Shown here: one piece after another, positions 13,035-25,749 of the stretch
Position numbering within the stretch: the first letter of the stretch is position 1
Layout of the letters: every line of letters begins with the position of its first letter
Origin: Thermothelomyces thermophilus ATCC 42464
Lineage: Eukaryota > Ascomycota > Sordariomycetes > Sordariales > Chaetomiaceae
Assembly (NCBI RefSeq): GCF_000226095.1
Contig: NC_016473.1
Span: forward strand, 2,480,001-2,544,000
DNA: 64,000 bases
Direction of reading: 5' to 3'
The notes under the pieces: model-generated
Told to the model about the DNA's origin: nothing
Database searches by the model: none
Seen by the model: only the letters and a program-made list of their open reading frames with translations
Program-made: the position numbers and the translations under genes

Positions 13035-13482
13035 TGTCACGGATAAGCACATAGGCGGCCTGGCAGGCTACAGCTAGGACACGGGACATTCCGACAGCTA
13101 ATCACTCGACGGACCAATCAGAAGATTATCACCGCCAAGACTAAGGTCTTCACTGGTAATAATAACATATCACCGTCGACAACATAGAATCACGAAGTGA
13201 AAGGAGAAGTGATACTGGTAATAACTATTAAAGAAGGACAGACCATTGTATATATATAGCTAGCTAGTTACTCGTTATAATGGACTCTAGGAGTTCGCTA
13301 GTGGTAACAATCACAATCATAGTACTTATACCAAGCATTGCTAATTACTATAAGAGATAACTCTAAGTGTTATTATAAACCCTTTAGCTTCACCGAATCC
13401 CTTAGACAACCTGCCTACTTGTCCCGCTTCACCTACCTCCGTCTAGACCCTTTCAGAAGAAGTCTGAGTTGGGTTCGTCACA
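13035..13482 (+). repeat. 5' LTR of element C
   Basis: 448 bp, ending GGGTTCGTCACA. Followed at 13485-13495 by TTGTTACCACT, the same putative self-priming site as in the intact element. Confidence 0.92.
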
Positions 13483-13521
13483 CGTTGTTACCACTCCCTT
13501 TGTTCTGTCATGGTTTAGAAC

Positions 13522-15770
13522 GGAGGTGACTTCGACCTCGACACCGACATGGCTACCGACGTCACGGCCGAATAACTGCTCGCCTAGCTTGGTCAACTCT
13601 AGCAGCGGATCTAGGAGTTAGACTAGAGAGACAAGGCTACTTAAGCTCGAATTAAGGAACTCGAGAACCGTGAAAAGTACTTGCAGAAGTTAGTTAACGA
13701 GGCCTATACCAAAATCGAGGCACTTAAGGGCGCTAAAGTGAAGCATATTAAGATCAAACTACCTAGTAAATATGGAGGAACTAAGGAGGATCTTATAGGA
13801 TTCTTAACAAATCTCCGATCCTACTTCCGGCTTAACGATAACAAGTTTCTAGATAAAAAAGCTAAAGTCCTTTATATAGCTACGAGACTAGAGGGCAAGG
13901 TACTTAGATAGTTCGAGCCGACGTAGAATGACTATCTTACTAAGGAAGACGAAGACGACTAAGACGCGTTTATATAGGCAGTCTTCCGATCTTACGACCA
14001 TTTCAAAGAAGAGCTTTGGAAAGTTTTTAGTGACAAAGACGAGAAGATTTATACGTAAGAAAGACTTGCTAATCTCCGATAGACTAAGTTAGTAGCCTCC
14101 TATGCTATATAGTTTAGACAGGACATGCTTAAGTCTTAGCTTAATAACGAGGTGTTAATGTAATTATTCTATAACGGCTTAAAGGAAAAGGTCAAGGACG
14201 AGCTATATAAGTACGATCGGCCTAAGACCCTAGATAAATATATCGCCTAGGCTATTAGAATCGATAATCGACTCTATATATAAGAGCAGCAGAAACGAGG
14301 TCAAATGAATAGAACTATGGTTAAGGCTAACGATAAGAAAAAGCGAGCGTATGTCAGTACCTTATATAGGACGTACCCTGGAGCTATAGATATAGACGTA
14401 GTGTAAAAGCAGGACTAGAAGAAGACAACCAAAGACAAGTCTAATGTTACCTACTATAACTGTAGAAAGAAAGGGCACTACAAGCGAGAATGTTATAACC
14501 TAAAGAAAGAGTAGAAGATGGTCCCTAGAAAGGAAATTACGACTATTAACGAAACCATTAAGGACGTCATCGAAGTAGCGGCTATAAGCTACAAAGATAA
14601 GGGTAGTGACACGGACAGTCTCGGACATGACAATAATAGTAAAGACAAACAAGCACCGTACTCCGAACTGGTCACTATAGACCTAGAGACAAGTCTTGCC
14701 AAATAGGATATAGCAGGAGAATATATACCGCTAGCTTCGATTCTCCTAGTCTTGAGGCAGTGGGGTTTTACGGTTACGTAGAGATGGGATAGATTATAGA
14801 CAACCGACACCTAAGGAATTGAAAGACCTAGACCTAATGTTCTATTCCTCTAGGAACGAATCGAATAGTACCGTAACGAAGTTTTTCGGCTTAACACAGA
14901 ACCGCGCGAATAGGATAGGCGCTTAATTTGACTTGCCTAATAGAGCGATAAAATAAAGGACGAAATAAGGGAACTCTAACGTATCGTAGAAACTATTAAA
15001 GGAGAACAGCCTATGACATACGATAGGCCTAATAGCTACGCCGAGTATCTTGACGGCTAATAACTTAGTAATGACGTATAGAACCTAGAATACCAGTTTA
15101 TATACGCGAACCGCGGAAAAGACGAGCGTACGTAGGAAAGCTACTAGAAGAAATACTCCTATATTAGCACTAGAGTACCTATAGTCTATATATAATGGGA
15201 AGGATTCAGGAAAGAATTCCAATACCTCCTAGGCGACGCTATACGACTATACCCTCGACACGAGGCATATGCGCAAGTGCCCTGGTTCCAGTGTATGGCA
15301 TACGAATGCCGATACCACTTCCGTGACAAATTCGAAAACAATCACTAGCCGACCTAACAAGGAAATGAGGACGGAAGCTTATGCCCTGTGGAATGGGTCT
15401 ACGATATAGGAAACAGAGCAGCCGAATTACTCTAGAAGATCAAAGCCTGTAATTTAGAAAGCATTACGATAGTTCTAAGACAAGCCTAGCCTAGGTACTA
15501 TAGAACCAGACGAGATATATAGGACTCGTGCTAGAGCAACGATTGCCTCTATTATACGGAAGAAAAGAAATTACAAATTTAGGAGCTTCAGACGAAGCTA
15601 TAGCATATACGATAGAAAGCGGAACAGACCTAATGGTAGGAAACCGTAAGCACTTAATGGCTTACGGAAATGAGCACGATCGACAAAGCTGCTATTAGCC
15701 GAATAACCGAAGAGGTTAGTACTAACCTAGGAAACGGGTCAGGGCCCTTCGAGGGGCCCGGAAACTATTA
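13522..15770 (+). pseudogene. gag relic of element C
   Basis: Colinear with the 753-codon gag of the intact copy, including the N-terminal coiled coil, the gag domain (open for 76 codons at 13681-13911), a zinc knuckle with Cys-to-Tyr/Arg changes near 14448-14495, and the Cys/His-rich C-terminal extension. Many Gln and Trp codons read as stops. The gag/pol boundary near 15727-15770 keeps GGAAACGGGTCAGGGCCC, so frameshift site and hairpin survive almost unchanged. Confidence 0.85.
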
Positions 15771-18700
15771 ATACCTGCGTAGCGGCGAGTGGTAGCATAG
15801 TATAGGAGGGACTAGCGTAAGAGACTACTATATTAAGACCTCTTAGCAGAAACATAGGAAATCGCTATAATCTTTAGACGATAGCGGCAAGACAAGCGAT
15901 TATAGATAATAGCATAGTAGAAATAGCACGAAATGCTTGTACTAGTGGATAGTAGAGTAGAGATAAATCTGATTTCGCCGACACTTGTAAATTAGCTATA
16001 AATACCCTAGAGAATAAAGCGGAAGCATAGCATAGTCAAAGGGCCATTTCTGACGTAATAGGTACGTAGGGAGACCGAACCGATCGATATCACTATGGCA
16101 GGAAAGACTATAGCAGTCGTATTTAGCATCGTAGACATAGGCAATAACAAAGACATGATATTAGGGTTACCATAGTATAAAGACTATAACCTAGATATTA
16201 GCTAGAAGAATAGTAGCTACCTACGACCCTAAACAGAGTTATATTTGACTAGTAAGATAGGGAGCGCGTAAGGATCACGAGCAGACGATGCTTAAGGAAA
16301 GGCATATCCTACAGATCTACCGTAAGAGATAGACAGTGGCAGACAGACCACTATAGACTCTAGAAGAGGCAGTATAATGACATCGATATCACGATAGGAG
16401 GAACAAGCTGAATCGCCGATAGCTGTTCTCTCTATTGACGAATGCGGAGCACTACAATTAGAGTAGTAGGTTAAGACAGGAGAAATCGCTAGCATCGCTA
16501 TAGACGGAACCAAGTTTATATACTACTAGAAAACCGAGAGACGAGACAAGACTAGGGAAGTACCGAGAGAATACGAAGGACACCTAACATTCGAACCGAA
16601 GTATCTAGAAGGATTACCAGAACACGGCCTATAGGATCACAAGATCAAGCTTAAGGAAGGAGCATGACTAAAGTTCTTTAAGATTTACTATACGAGCTAG
16701 ATATAGAACGAAGAACTTAAGCGATATTTGGAGGAGAACCTTCGAAGAGGATATATCTACCTGTCGATATTGCTAGCAGGCTACCTAATCCTGTTTATAC
16801 CTAAGAAAGATAGAAAGCTACAGTTATATGTCAATTATCGGTAACTTAACGAACAGACTATAAAAAACCGATACCTGTTACCGCTAATCTTACGGCTCTG
16901 AGATCAGTTAGTAAGAGCCTAATATTTTATATGTCTTGACTTGCTATTAGCCTATAACTATATATAGATCAAAGAAGGTAATAAGTAGAAAACGGCCTTT
17001 AGGATACCCTATAGCCACTATGAGTACCTCGTCATGCCATTCAGACTTACAAACGTGCTAGCAACGTTCTAAGCCTTGATTAATCAAGCTATCCGACCCT
17101 TTCTCGACAAATTTATAATATATTATCTTAACGACATACTTATCTTCTCTAAGACGATAGACGAACACCGGAAGCATGTAAAAGTAATACTAGACACGCT
17201 ACACGTATACAAGCTATTAGTTAATAAGGAAAAGAGCAAATTCCATGTCAGGAAGACAGTCTTTTTAGGATACGAAATATCCCTAAGACAAATCTAGATA
17301 GAACCTTTAAAGATTAAAGCTATCAAGAATTGGCCATGACCGACGTTAGTCATAGAAGTACAAAGCTTTATCGGATTTGTAAACTTCTACCAAATGTTCA
17401 TTAGGAACTTTAGAGCGATTGTACAACCTTTGTACAAACTTACTAAGAAGAATACTAAATTCCAATGGGAAGAGCAATACGAGCAAGCATTTATGTAGAT
17501 CTATAATGCCATTACTAAAGATTTAGTGCTAGTACTGCCAGACCCTAAGAAGCCATTTGAGGTAGAAACGGACGCTTTAGACTATGCCATCGGAGGACAA
17601 TTAGGACAATGAGACAGACAAGGAAAGCTATATCCTATAGCCTTCCTTTTAAAGAAGCTCGACGGACTACGTCTTAATTATCTAATCTATAACAAGGAAC
17701 TACTTACGATTGTCGAAGCTTTTAAGGAATGGCGACTATACCTCAGTGGCACCATTGAACCAGTATAAGTGTATACGGATTACAAGAACCTATGATACTT
17801 TATAACGACAAAGGAACTTAACAGACGACAAATACGATAGGCAGAATTCCTCGCGGAATTCAACTTTGAGATCTGCTACAAGAAGGGTAAAGAGAACATA
17901 CAAGCAGACGCTTTAAGCCGACGAACAGATTATATGGAAGGACGAACGGAAATAATACTACCGTTATTTAAGGAGTAAATAGACAGAACGCTATATTACG
18001 AAACGTAGACACCTATAGAAGATAATCTACTTAACTCGTTCCTAGAATGCTACGTAATCTTTCAAGAAGAAAGGATTAACGAGGCATAGTATTAAGTAGC
18101 ACCTAGACTACTAGTACCTAACGGAGTGGAAGAAAGAGATAGGAAACTCTGGTACCAAGGCAAAGCGTATATCTACGACAAAGATCAATAGCTACGGATG
18201 ATTTGAGAACTCTACGAGTCGAAACTCGGAGGATATAAAGGAGTTACGAAGACTGTCGCACAAGTTAAGAAACACTATAACTTTCTATAGTTAACGGTAC
18301 GAGTTAAGGAAGTCGTACGGAACTGCGACATTTGCAATCGAAGCAAGACGGCACGATATAAGCCGTATAGGCTACTTTAGCCACTACTAACAGCTAATAA
18401 ACTATAGAGTTTAGTTACGATAGACTTTATTACGAAGCTGCTAGAATCTAAGGACACAGCTACAGGAGTGACTTACGATAGTATTCTTACTATAGTAGAT
18501 CGCCTGACTAAGTAGGTATACTTCTTTCCCTACAAGGAGTCCTAGACAGCAGAACAGTTAGCAGACGTAATCTATCGGCAAGTTATATTAGTATATGCTT
18601 GGCCGCAAGAATGGATCACCGACAGAGATACCAAGTTCGCGTCGAAGTTCTAGCAAGCGTTAATGTAACAATTAGGCGTTAATAGCAAGCTGTTAACGGC

Positions 18701-19520
18701 ATATCATCTACAGACTAATAGATAAACAGAGCGACTAAACCAAGTTATTAAGTAATACCTCTACTCTTATATTAACTACTAGCAAAATGACTAGGTCATG
18801 CTATTACTAATAGTATAACTTGCTTACAATATAACGCCAACAGAAATGACCAAAGTCACACCGTTCTTCGCGAACTATAGATATAAAGCAGACCTTAGGC
18901 AAGGACTAGAGGTCACAGTGCCGAGAGCAGTAGTCAAAGCAGAACAAATGTACGCACTATATAAAAAGCTCAAAAAGGAACTCAAGTTTGTTAAGACCAG
19001 AATGAAGAACTACTACGACAAATATAGGCTCGAGGGACCTTGCCTAGAGAGGGGAGACAAAGTCTACTTGATTATATAGAACTTATAAACCAAACGACTA
19101 AGCATAAAGCTAGACTTTAAGAAGGTCGGACCCTTTGTTATCAAAGAACGAATTTCGACATCTAACTACCGACTATCGTTATTATTATCTATATGCCTAT
19201 AGACGGATATTTTTCATATTTCACTTCTCGAACTAGTACTAAAGAACGCTAAGGTTGCCACGCACATTGAAGCAAAGGACGAAGAGAAAGAATAGGATGT
19301 CAAAGAAATTCTAGATTTATATATCATTAATAGGGAACTATAGTACCTAGTTAAATGGCTTGATTTCAGACTAAAAGACAACTTATAGGAACTAATTAAG
19401 AATTTAAACTGCCCTAAGAAACTAGAACAGTTCTACCGGCAGAACCCGGATCGACCAAAGGAAAACCTAGGACAAAACCAAAGACGGCGCCCTAGTCAAC
19501 AGCATCGACGGTATCATTAA
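15771..19520 (+). pseudogene. pol relic of element C
   Basis: Protease, reverse transcriptase (around 17076-17297 still open; YLNDILIFSKT where the intact copy reads YLDD), RNase H, integrase and chromodomain remnants in the order of the intact element, with RIP stops. Integrase C-terminal part is open for 77 codons at 18846-19079. Asp-to-Asn in the YxDD motif would itself abolish reverse transcriptase activity. Confidence 0.87.
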
Positions 19521-19803
19521 TCTATAACGAGGGCATAGCAGGTGTCTCTTACCGCTCAACCTCCTCTAACTTGTCTAAGGTCGACAGACTATACGCTACT
19601 ATATCGGCACCTTTCTCTACCAAAAACTCCTTCTGCTGACGAAGACGCCGGAGCCGTGTAAGCTTTTTAGACAACTCACGCTAGGCCTCTTCTAGACGGC
19701 GTTAGGATTTATCTAGCTCAAGTTCGGCACGATGTTTAGCATCTTTGATATGACGCTGCTCCTGAAGAATGCGATCCACTAGAACGAACATCAGGAATCA
19801 CAG

Positions 19804-19834
<31 letters not shown>

Positions 19835-20053
19835 GACAAGCTTATAGGAAGAAAGCAGGATGCTAGAGCTATCGTAAGAATAACCTTGACAAATACAGGC
19901 CTTATAACGCTTTATACGTGCGATCATTTTGCAGATGAGGCCTTGCAACGTATACTAAGAGCAAGGTATAACGATAAAACCGTTCTTAGCGATGTTCTAA
20001 GCAAGGGAAGCACGGTAACGTGTAGAATACGACTTCCGTTTCTCTATTAGCAT
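19396..20053 (-). pseudogene. Relic of the antisense zinc-cluster/coiled-coil gene in element C
   Basis: Antisense to the end of pol, in the same place and nearly the same length as 45579-46239. The start codon (CAT at 20051-20053) survives, the stop reads TAA (TTA at 19396-19398), and the intron with its long homopolymer (A run at about 19805-19830 on +) is kept. The cysteine cluster reads GLICKMIARIKRYKACICQG with several Cys-to-Tyr changes. RIP pseudogene. Confidence 0.82.
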
Positions 20054-20180
20054 TTTGTTAGCATGGCGACTACGATACAGAAACAGGGAGAATATAGTAC
20101 TTACAAGCGAAGGGTTATTAGCGCTATTTAAAACGACCTAAGAGGGCTTTCGGGTCGAAAGCCTTAAAGGAGGGGCATCG

Positions 20181-20628
20181 TGTCACGGATAAGCATATAG
20201 GCGGCCTGGCAGGCTGTAGCTAGGACACAGGACATTCCGACAGCCAATCACTCGACGGACCAATCAGAAGATTATCACCGCCAAGACTAAGGTCTTCACT
20301 GGTGATAATAACATGTCACTATCGACAACGCAGAATCACGAAGTGAAAGGAGAAGTGATACTAGTAATAACTATTGAAGAAGGACAGACCATTATGTATA
20401 TATAGCTAGCTAGTTACTCGTTATGGTGGACTCTGGGAGTTCGCTAGTAGTAACAATTACAATCACAGTACTTATACCAAGTATTGCTAATTACTGTGAG
20501 AGACAACTCTAAGTGTTGTTGTGAACCCTTTGGCTTCACCGAATCCCTCAGACGACCTGCCTGCTTGTCCCGCTTCACCTACCTCCGTCTGGACCCTTTC
20601 AGAAGAAGTCTGAGTTGGGTTCGTCACA
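20181..20628 (+). repeat. 3' LTR of element C
   Basis: 448 bp. Preceded by the polypurine tract AAAGGAGGGG (20166-20175) and by the conserved palindrome near 20140-20165. Followed by TSD GGTTA. Confidence 0.92.
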
Positions 20629-20633
20629 GGTTA

Positions 20634-23600
20634 GAAAAGGGTTATAGAAGGTATAGACATTTACTATATGAAAGTCTGTAGCTAGAAAAGTTTACCCTAT
20701 AGATATAGCTATTAGCGATAGTTTAGTACCTAACGGTAACCCTAACTAGTAGGAGTAGCGCCTAAGGGAAGTTACTAAGAAGATAAAGTTTAGGTTAGAG
20801 TAGGATAGCCTTATTATACTACGGTTTTCGGACCTAGAGCCTAGGATACGGCTTATAGCCAAATGGCTTAATATACTACTTACGTCTATAGGAAGCTTTC
20901 TATCTGACTAGGAGAAGGAACTCTTTATATAGGTTCTATAGAATAGGGAGGCCGTCCTAGTATAGGATTTTACTAAATATAGGCAGATTTACCCTAACAT
21001 TATCTCTCCTTAGGTTATCTAGACCATTCCTTATATAGTATAGTAATCAAAGAGTATCCCTATTCTAAAACCGTTAATGCCAAAGGTCATTAACCTCCTA
21101 AAGTAGTAGATCTAGTATAGGATTATTAAGCCTAGCTATAGAAGCTACTATAATAACTGGTTCCTAGTCCTTAAAAAGGACGGTAGTCTCTAGCTAATTA
21201 ATGACGCCTAGAAAGCTAACACTATGACCATATAGGACGTATTTATACTGCCGGCTATAGAGGAATTTAGTAAGGACTTTAGTAGTTATAAAGTTATCTC
21301 CCTCTTAGACCTATTTTCTAGGTATAACTAAGTTAGCCTTGACGAACAAAGCCGGGATCTTACTACCTTTTAAACGCCTATTGGCCTCTTCTAGATATAT
21401 ATCCTCCTTATAGGTAGAACGAACTCTATTACTTAGTTTTAACAAGCGATGACCCGGATCTTCTAAGACCTGATTCCGGATATCTGCTACATTTACCTAG
21501 ATAATATCTATATAAAGGGGCTATAGTCTGACTATAATAGAGAAGAAGTTGCCCTTAGGTTACGGAAGTTTATAGTTAAATACCTCTAAAACATTAATAT
21601 AGTTCTCCTGAACGCTAAACTTACTAGAGCTACCATTATAGCTAGAAAATCCTAGTAATACTACCTGTAAATAGTATTACTTGGCTACCTCTATATACCT
21701 AAAGGGCAATTGCCTAATAATGTTAAAGTTACGAAAATCCTTGAGTAGACTTCTTGTTCGGATTTAAAGAATATTCGTGCCTTCCTAAGGATCGTTAGCT
21801 ACTACCGGATCTAGATAGAGCACTTCGCTACGATTGCTCGGCCGTTATACGACCTAATGAAGAAGAATGCCTATTAGGAATAGGGCCTTACTTAATAGCA
21901 GGTTATAAAGAAACTCTAAACTCGAATAACCATTACCCTAGTTCTTATATTACTTGTTTTTGATAACCCTAGATATGGTCAGATATACCTAATGACCGAT
22001 GCAAGTCTTTTTAGTTAGGGAGGAATCATTAAATAAATCAGCCCTAACAAAAAGAGGTACCTATACTAGTTCAAGAGTAGAATATAGTCTAAGGTAGAGA
22101 AATGGTACGACCTTACCAAACGGGAGCTCTATAGACTGCTTTTCCTATTAAAACGTTTCTAATGGTACCTCTTTAGTATTTACTTTATCGTAGAGACGGA
22201 TGCTCTTGTCCTAGTTTACTAGTTAAATAGTACGGCTAGTAATATACCTAGAGCCTTAATAATACGGTAGATTATATAGATTTAGCTATTCGACTTTAAG
22301 GTTAAGTACATTCTAGGTTCTAAAAATGCTATTGCTAATAGGCTCTTGTAGAAGCCTCCTAGTTCATCTAACTAGATAGAGAAAGCAAACAAAGAGGATA
22401 TTGACAATTAGGTTGACACGTAAATCTATATTAACTATATTAATAATCCTTCTAAATCTATAGACCTGAACCTTAAGGAAGGATACTCTGAACACTCTAG
22501 AGCTATCGTATAGTACTTAGCTACTCTAGAAGAACCTATAGCTATCTAACTATATCAGTAGCGACGTCTATTCAAGAAGGAAGCGCTTAAATATTTGATA
22601 GACAAGGGTTATCTGTTCCTTTGGCTAGTAAACGATACCTAGAATCCTTACTATATAGTAGATACTTTAAAAGAAAGGCAACGAATTTTCTAAGCTTACT
22701 ACGATAAGATAGGCTATAAGGGTAGAGAAGCTACTTACTAGAGGGTTACTAACCACTATTACTAGAAGGGAATGTATACTAACGTAGTAAAGTAGATTCG
22801 TACCTGCCTAGAGTGCTAGGCATAGGATACCAAAAGATTTAAAGAGGTATATTTATATTCGGAACCTTCTCTAATCCTAATTACGAAATAGTACTTAGAT
22901 ATCCAGTTTATGCCCTCTAACTAGAGGGGGAAGCCTTGTTTCCTCTTTAAGGTACGTAACAATCTTATAGGATTTGTAAAAGCCAAAGTCCTACCTAATA
23001 AGTTAACTAGAGCGGTAAAGAACTTTATTAACCGTAACATTCTCCTTTATTAGGGACTCCCGATAGTCGTGGTCGTTAATAGGGGATCTAAATTCAAAGG
23101 AAAAGCAAAAGCTATCTTAAAGGAACTAGGGGTAAAACGTATTATCCTTTCTCCTTATAACTCTAGGGCTAATAGTATTAGTAAGGCTAGGTATATACCT
23201 ATTATAACTACCCTAGTAAAGATAACTATAGGGACTAGAAAGAACTAGTAATAGCTTCTTCCCTATATCTTATACGTTAACCGTACTACCGTTCGGAATA
23301 GCTATAGTCACTTACCCTTTAACCTTATCTATAATTATAATCCTATTAGCCTAATTGAAAACGATATCTTAACCTGGTAAATCCTTTACTAGGACTTTAT
23401 AGTTATCTGACTAGATAGGGAAAATCAAGCGGAAGCCTATCTATGACTACTAGAACTCCGTACTAAGGTATTACTTAATATAGAATTTGATCTAGAAGTT
23501 ACTACTAAAAAGGTTGCCAAAGCTAGACGAAAAATGGCTAAACGCCAAAATAAAGCCTATTACTATAAATTTAGAGCCGAGAATGCCTAAGTTAAAGCAG

Positions 23601-24030
23601 GCGATCTTATTCTAGTATATAATAATATTCAGTAGATCGATATAAGTTCGTTTCGAAAACTCTAATACCGGTAGTATAGTCTATACCAGGTCTAGGAAGT
23701 CAGGAATAGAAATACCTACTACCTAGAGACTCTTAATAGTATAACTATATAGACATTATATTCCGCGAACCACGTTAAGAAGTTTTTTAAGTAGGATAGA
23801 GTTTGGCTTGAAGCCGATAGATCTAACAGTTTCCTAGGTACGTAGAACCCCTAGAACTAGGAAGTAGGTTCTTTGCCACTAGAAGTACTTAAAGAAGTAG
23901 TAATAGAAGAGGAAGCTCTTAGACGAACTAGGTAACTATAACCGAGCAACCGACTTACTAGATCTAAAGCCCGAGAGTAACAATAATAATAGTAAGAGCT
24001 TATAGTTAAACTAACCAGAGGGAAACTACC
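20634..24030 (+). pseudogene. pol relic (RT, RNase H, integrase) of element B
   Basis: Continues the reading of 9700-13029 after the nested insertion. Reverse transcriptase is recognised by YIYLDNIYIKG near 21490-21525 (RIP-changed YLDD), RNase H by MTDASLFSQGGII-like text near 21990, integrase by a CLEC zinc pair near 22810, LDIQFMPSN near 22900, VVVNRGSKFKG near 23070, and a GPY/F-like tail (RKLQYRWYSLYQV-like) near 23650-23700. Many TAG/TAA stops. No intact frame above 60 codons. Confidence 0.75.
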
Positions 24031-24249
24031 TAGATTTTAACTTTCAAACTGTTAATAGAAGTATAAGTTAACCTTGTTCAATTTCACTTCTATTTACTCT
24101 TTACTACCTAAACCCCTAATTACCCCTTTTCTATACTGCCTTTACCCTTTTTCCCTAAATCCCTAATTCCCTACCTGTAAATGCTATTTACTTTATTTAT
24201 AAGTTACCTATTGATCCCTAACCGTACTATCTAAATCCGTTAAAATTAA

Positions 24250-25250
24250 AGAGCTCTTTTTCTATATTACTAGCCAGACATTCTTTGGCTAGCTATTAAG
24301 GTTAAATTTGGCCTAACCTATAAGCCAAGGGTCAGGATCTTAGGAGCTATCGTTAACTATATCTTCCTATAAGCACTTCTTATTACTCTAGTAACAGTTT
24401 CTATACTATCCGTCTAAGATAGGACCTATTAAAACGTAGCTATAGAATGGCTATATAGCGTAGATAGTGATAGGCTTCTTATCCCTTAGAAGGGTGACCT
24501 TAGTTATTAACCTTCGGTAGGACTATTTATAGGCCTAGTATAGTGCTAGATTCCTATATCCCTAATTAGCTCTTCCTCTAACTAGGGAGAGGAAGTTATT
24601 CTTATATATCTTCGAATACCTAGATAAATAAACTAAGAACTTAGGCCTAGTAGGTAACTATAGTATAAATCCACTAACTAAACGGACTACTATTATTAAT
24701 TTCCGTAAAAACCGGGTATAACCGCTTTACTAAAGCTTCTTTATGGGTATAGAAGAATTCTATATAAGTAAGAGCAAGTCTTAGAATTCCAAATATCCAC
24801 TCTAAGGCATTAGGATTAGAGTTTAGCTCCTAGCAAATATATAGGACTACCTATATCTTAAGGTACTTAATAAAGAAGAATCTATAGTACAAAAGGAATA
24901 GTTTATACTAGTACTATATCAAGGTTACCTCTAGATAATCTAAAGGCATTAGGGGATCTTCTAGGTAAGCTACTCTTACTACCCATATAAACTTAGGAGG
25001 TATAAGGAACCAAGTATCCTAGGTAATCGTTAAATCTACTAGTCGGTTAGTTATTAAGGGAAGTATAGGCTTAGTATCCTTGTCGATTTCTATATCTTCC
25101 TGGATAGAGGATTTATATCTCTAGCACTTAACTCTTTTAGTAGATATAGTAGTCAAACTTGCTTATAGGAGCTTATAGCAAGTTCGAAGGGGAAGTAATA
25201 TAGGAAGAAGCAATACTAGCCGTCTAGGTAGAGGAAGACGATTATAAATA
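24250..25250 (-). pseudogene. Unidentified antisense reading-frame relic in element B
   Basis: On the minus strand one frame stays coherent for well over 100 codons if TAG at Gln/Trp positions is ignored, for example TWFLIPPKFIWVVRVAYLED around 24970-25020. It sits between integrase and an additional sense frame, so it is encoded against the element's own transcription. I do not recognise the protein. No clear cysteine cluster. Boundaries approximate. Confidence 0.4.
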
Positions 25251-25749
25251 AAAGTTAATTAGAAGGGTAGAAAAGTAGGAAAAAGTTTAAGGAGAAATAA
25301 AGAATACTTATCCTTTAAATAATTTAATAGTTAGGGTACTAGAACTACTAGACTTCTATTTAAAAAAGGTATACCTAGGCTAGAATGACCTATTATATAA
25401 TAGGTTATATTTCTTCATTACTACTAGATAAAACGTAAGTTAAGGTTATTCCTTAGGGTTATAATAAAGAATGACCTAGTTATATAAGGGCTAATATAGT
25501 TACCTATTAGATAGCACTAGAACTGGTAAATATAGCCTAGAATAGCTAGATAAGAAAGGTATCTAGGAGGAACTAAAAGGTTTACAAATACCCTTAACTT
25601 AACCCTCTTCTCCTCTCTCTTTTCTATAACTAATAACTATAAACTATAAATTGCTAACTTGCAAAAACGCTAAATAAAATGTCTTCTCTACTTAGTTAGA
25701 TAGCTAGGTACTGTTAGGTAAGTATTCTACTAAGCGATTCATTTCCAAA

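Larger units (their letters stand above)
13035..20628 (+). mobile_element. Element C: degraded chromovirus nested in element B, same family as the intact copy
   Basis: 7,594 bp with 448-bp LTRs, TGTCACG...CGTCACA, and a perfect TSD GGTTA (13030-13034 and 20629-20633). Plus-orientation copy of the intact element (7,597 bp, same U3 type). It interrupts element B between protease and reverse transcriptase, so it is younger than B. RIP has introduced many stops but similarity is high throughout. Confidence 0.94.
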
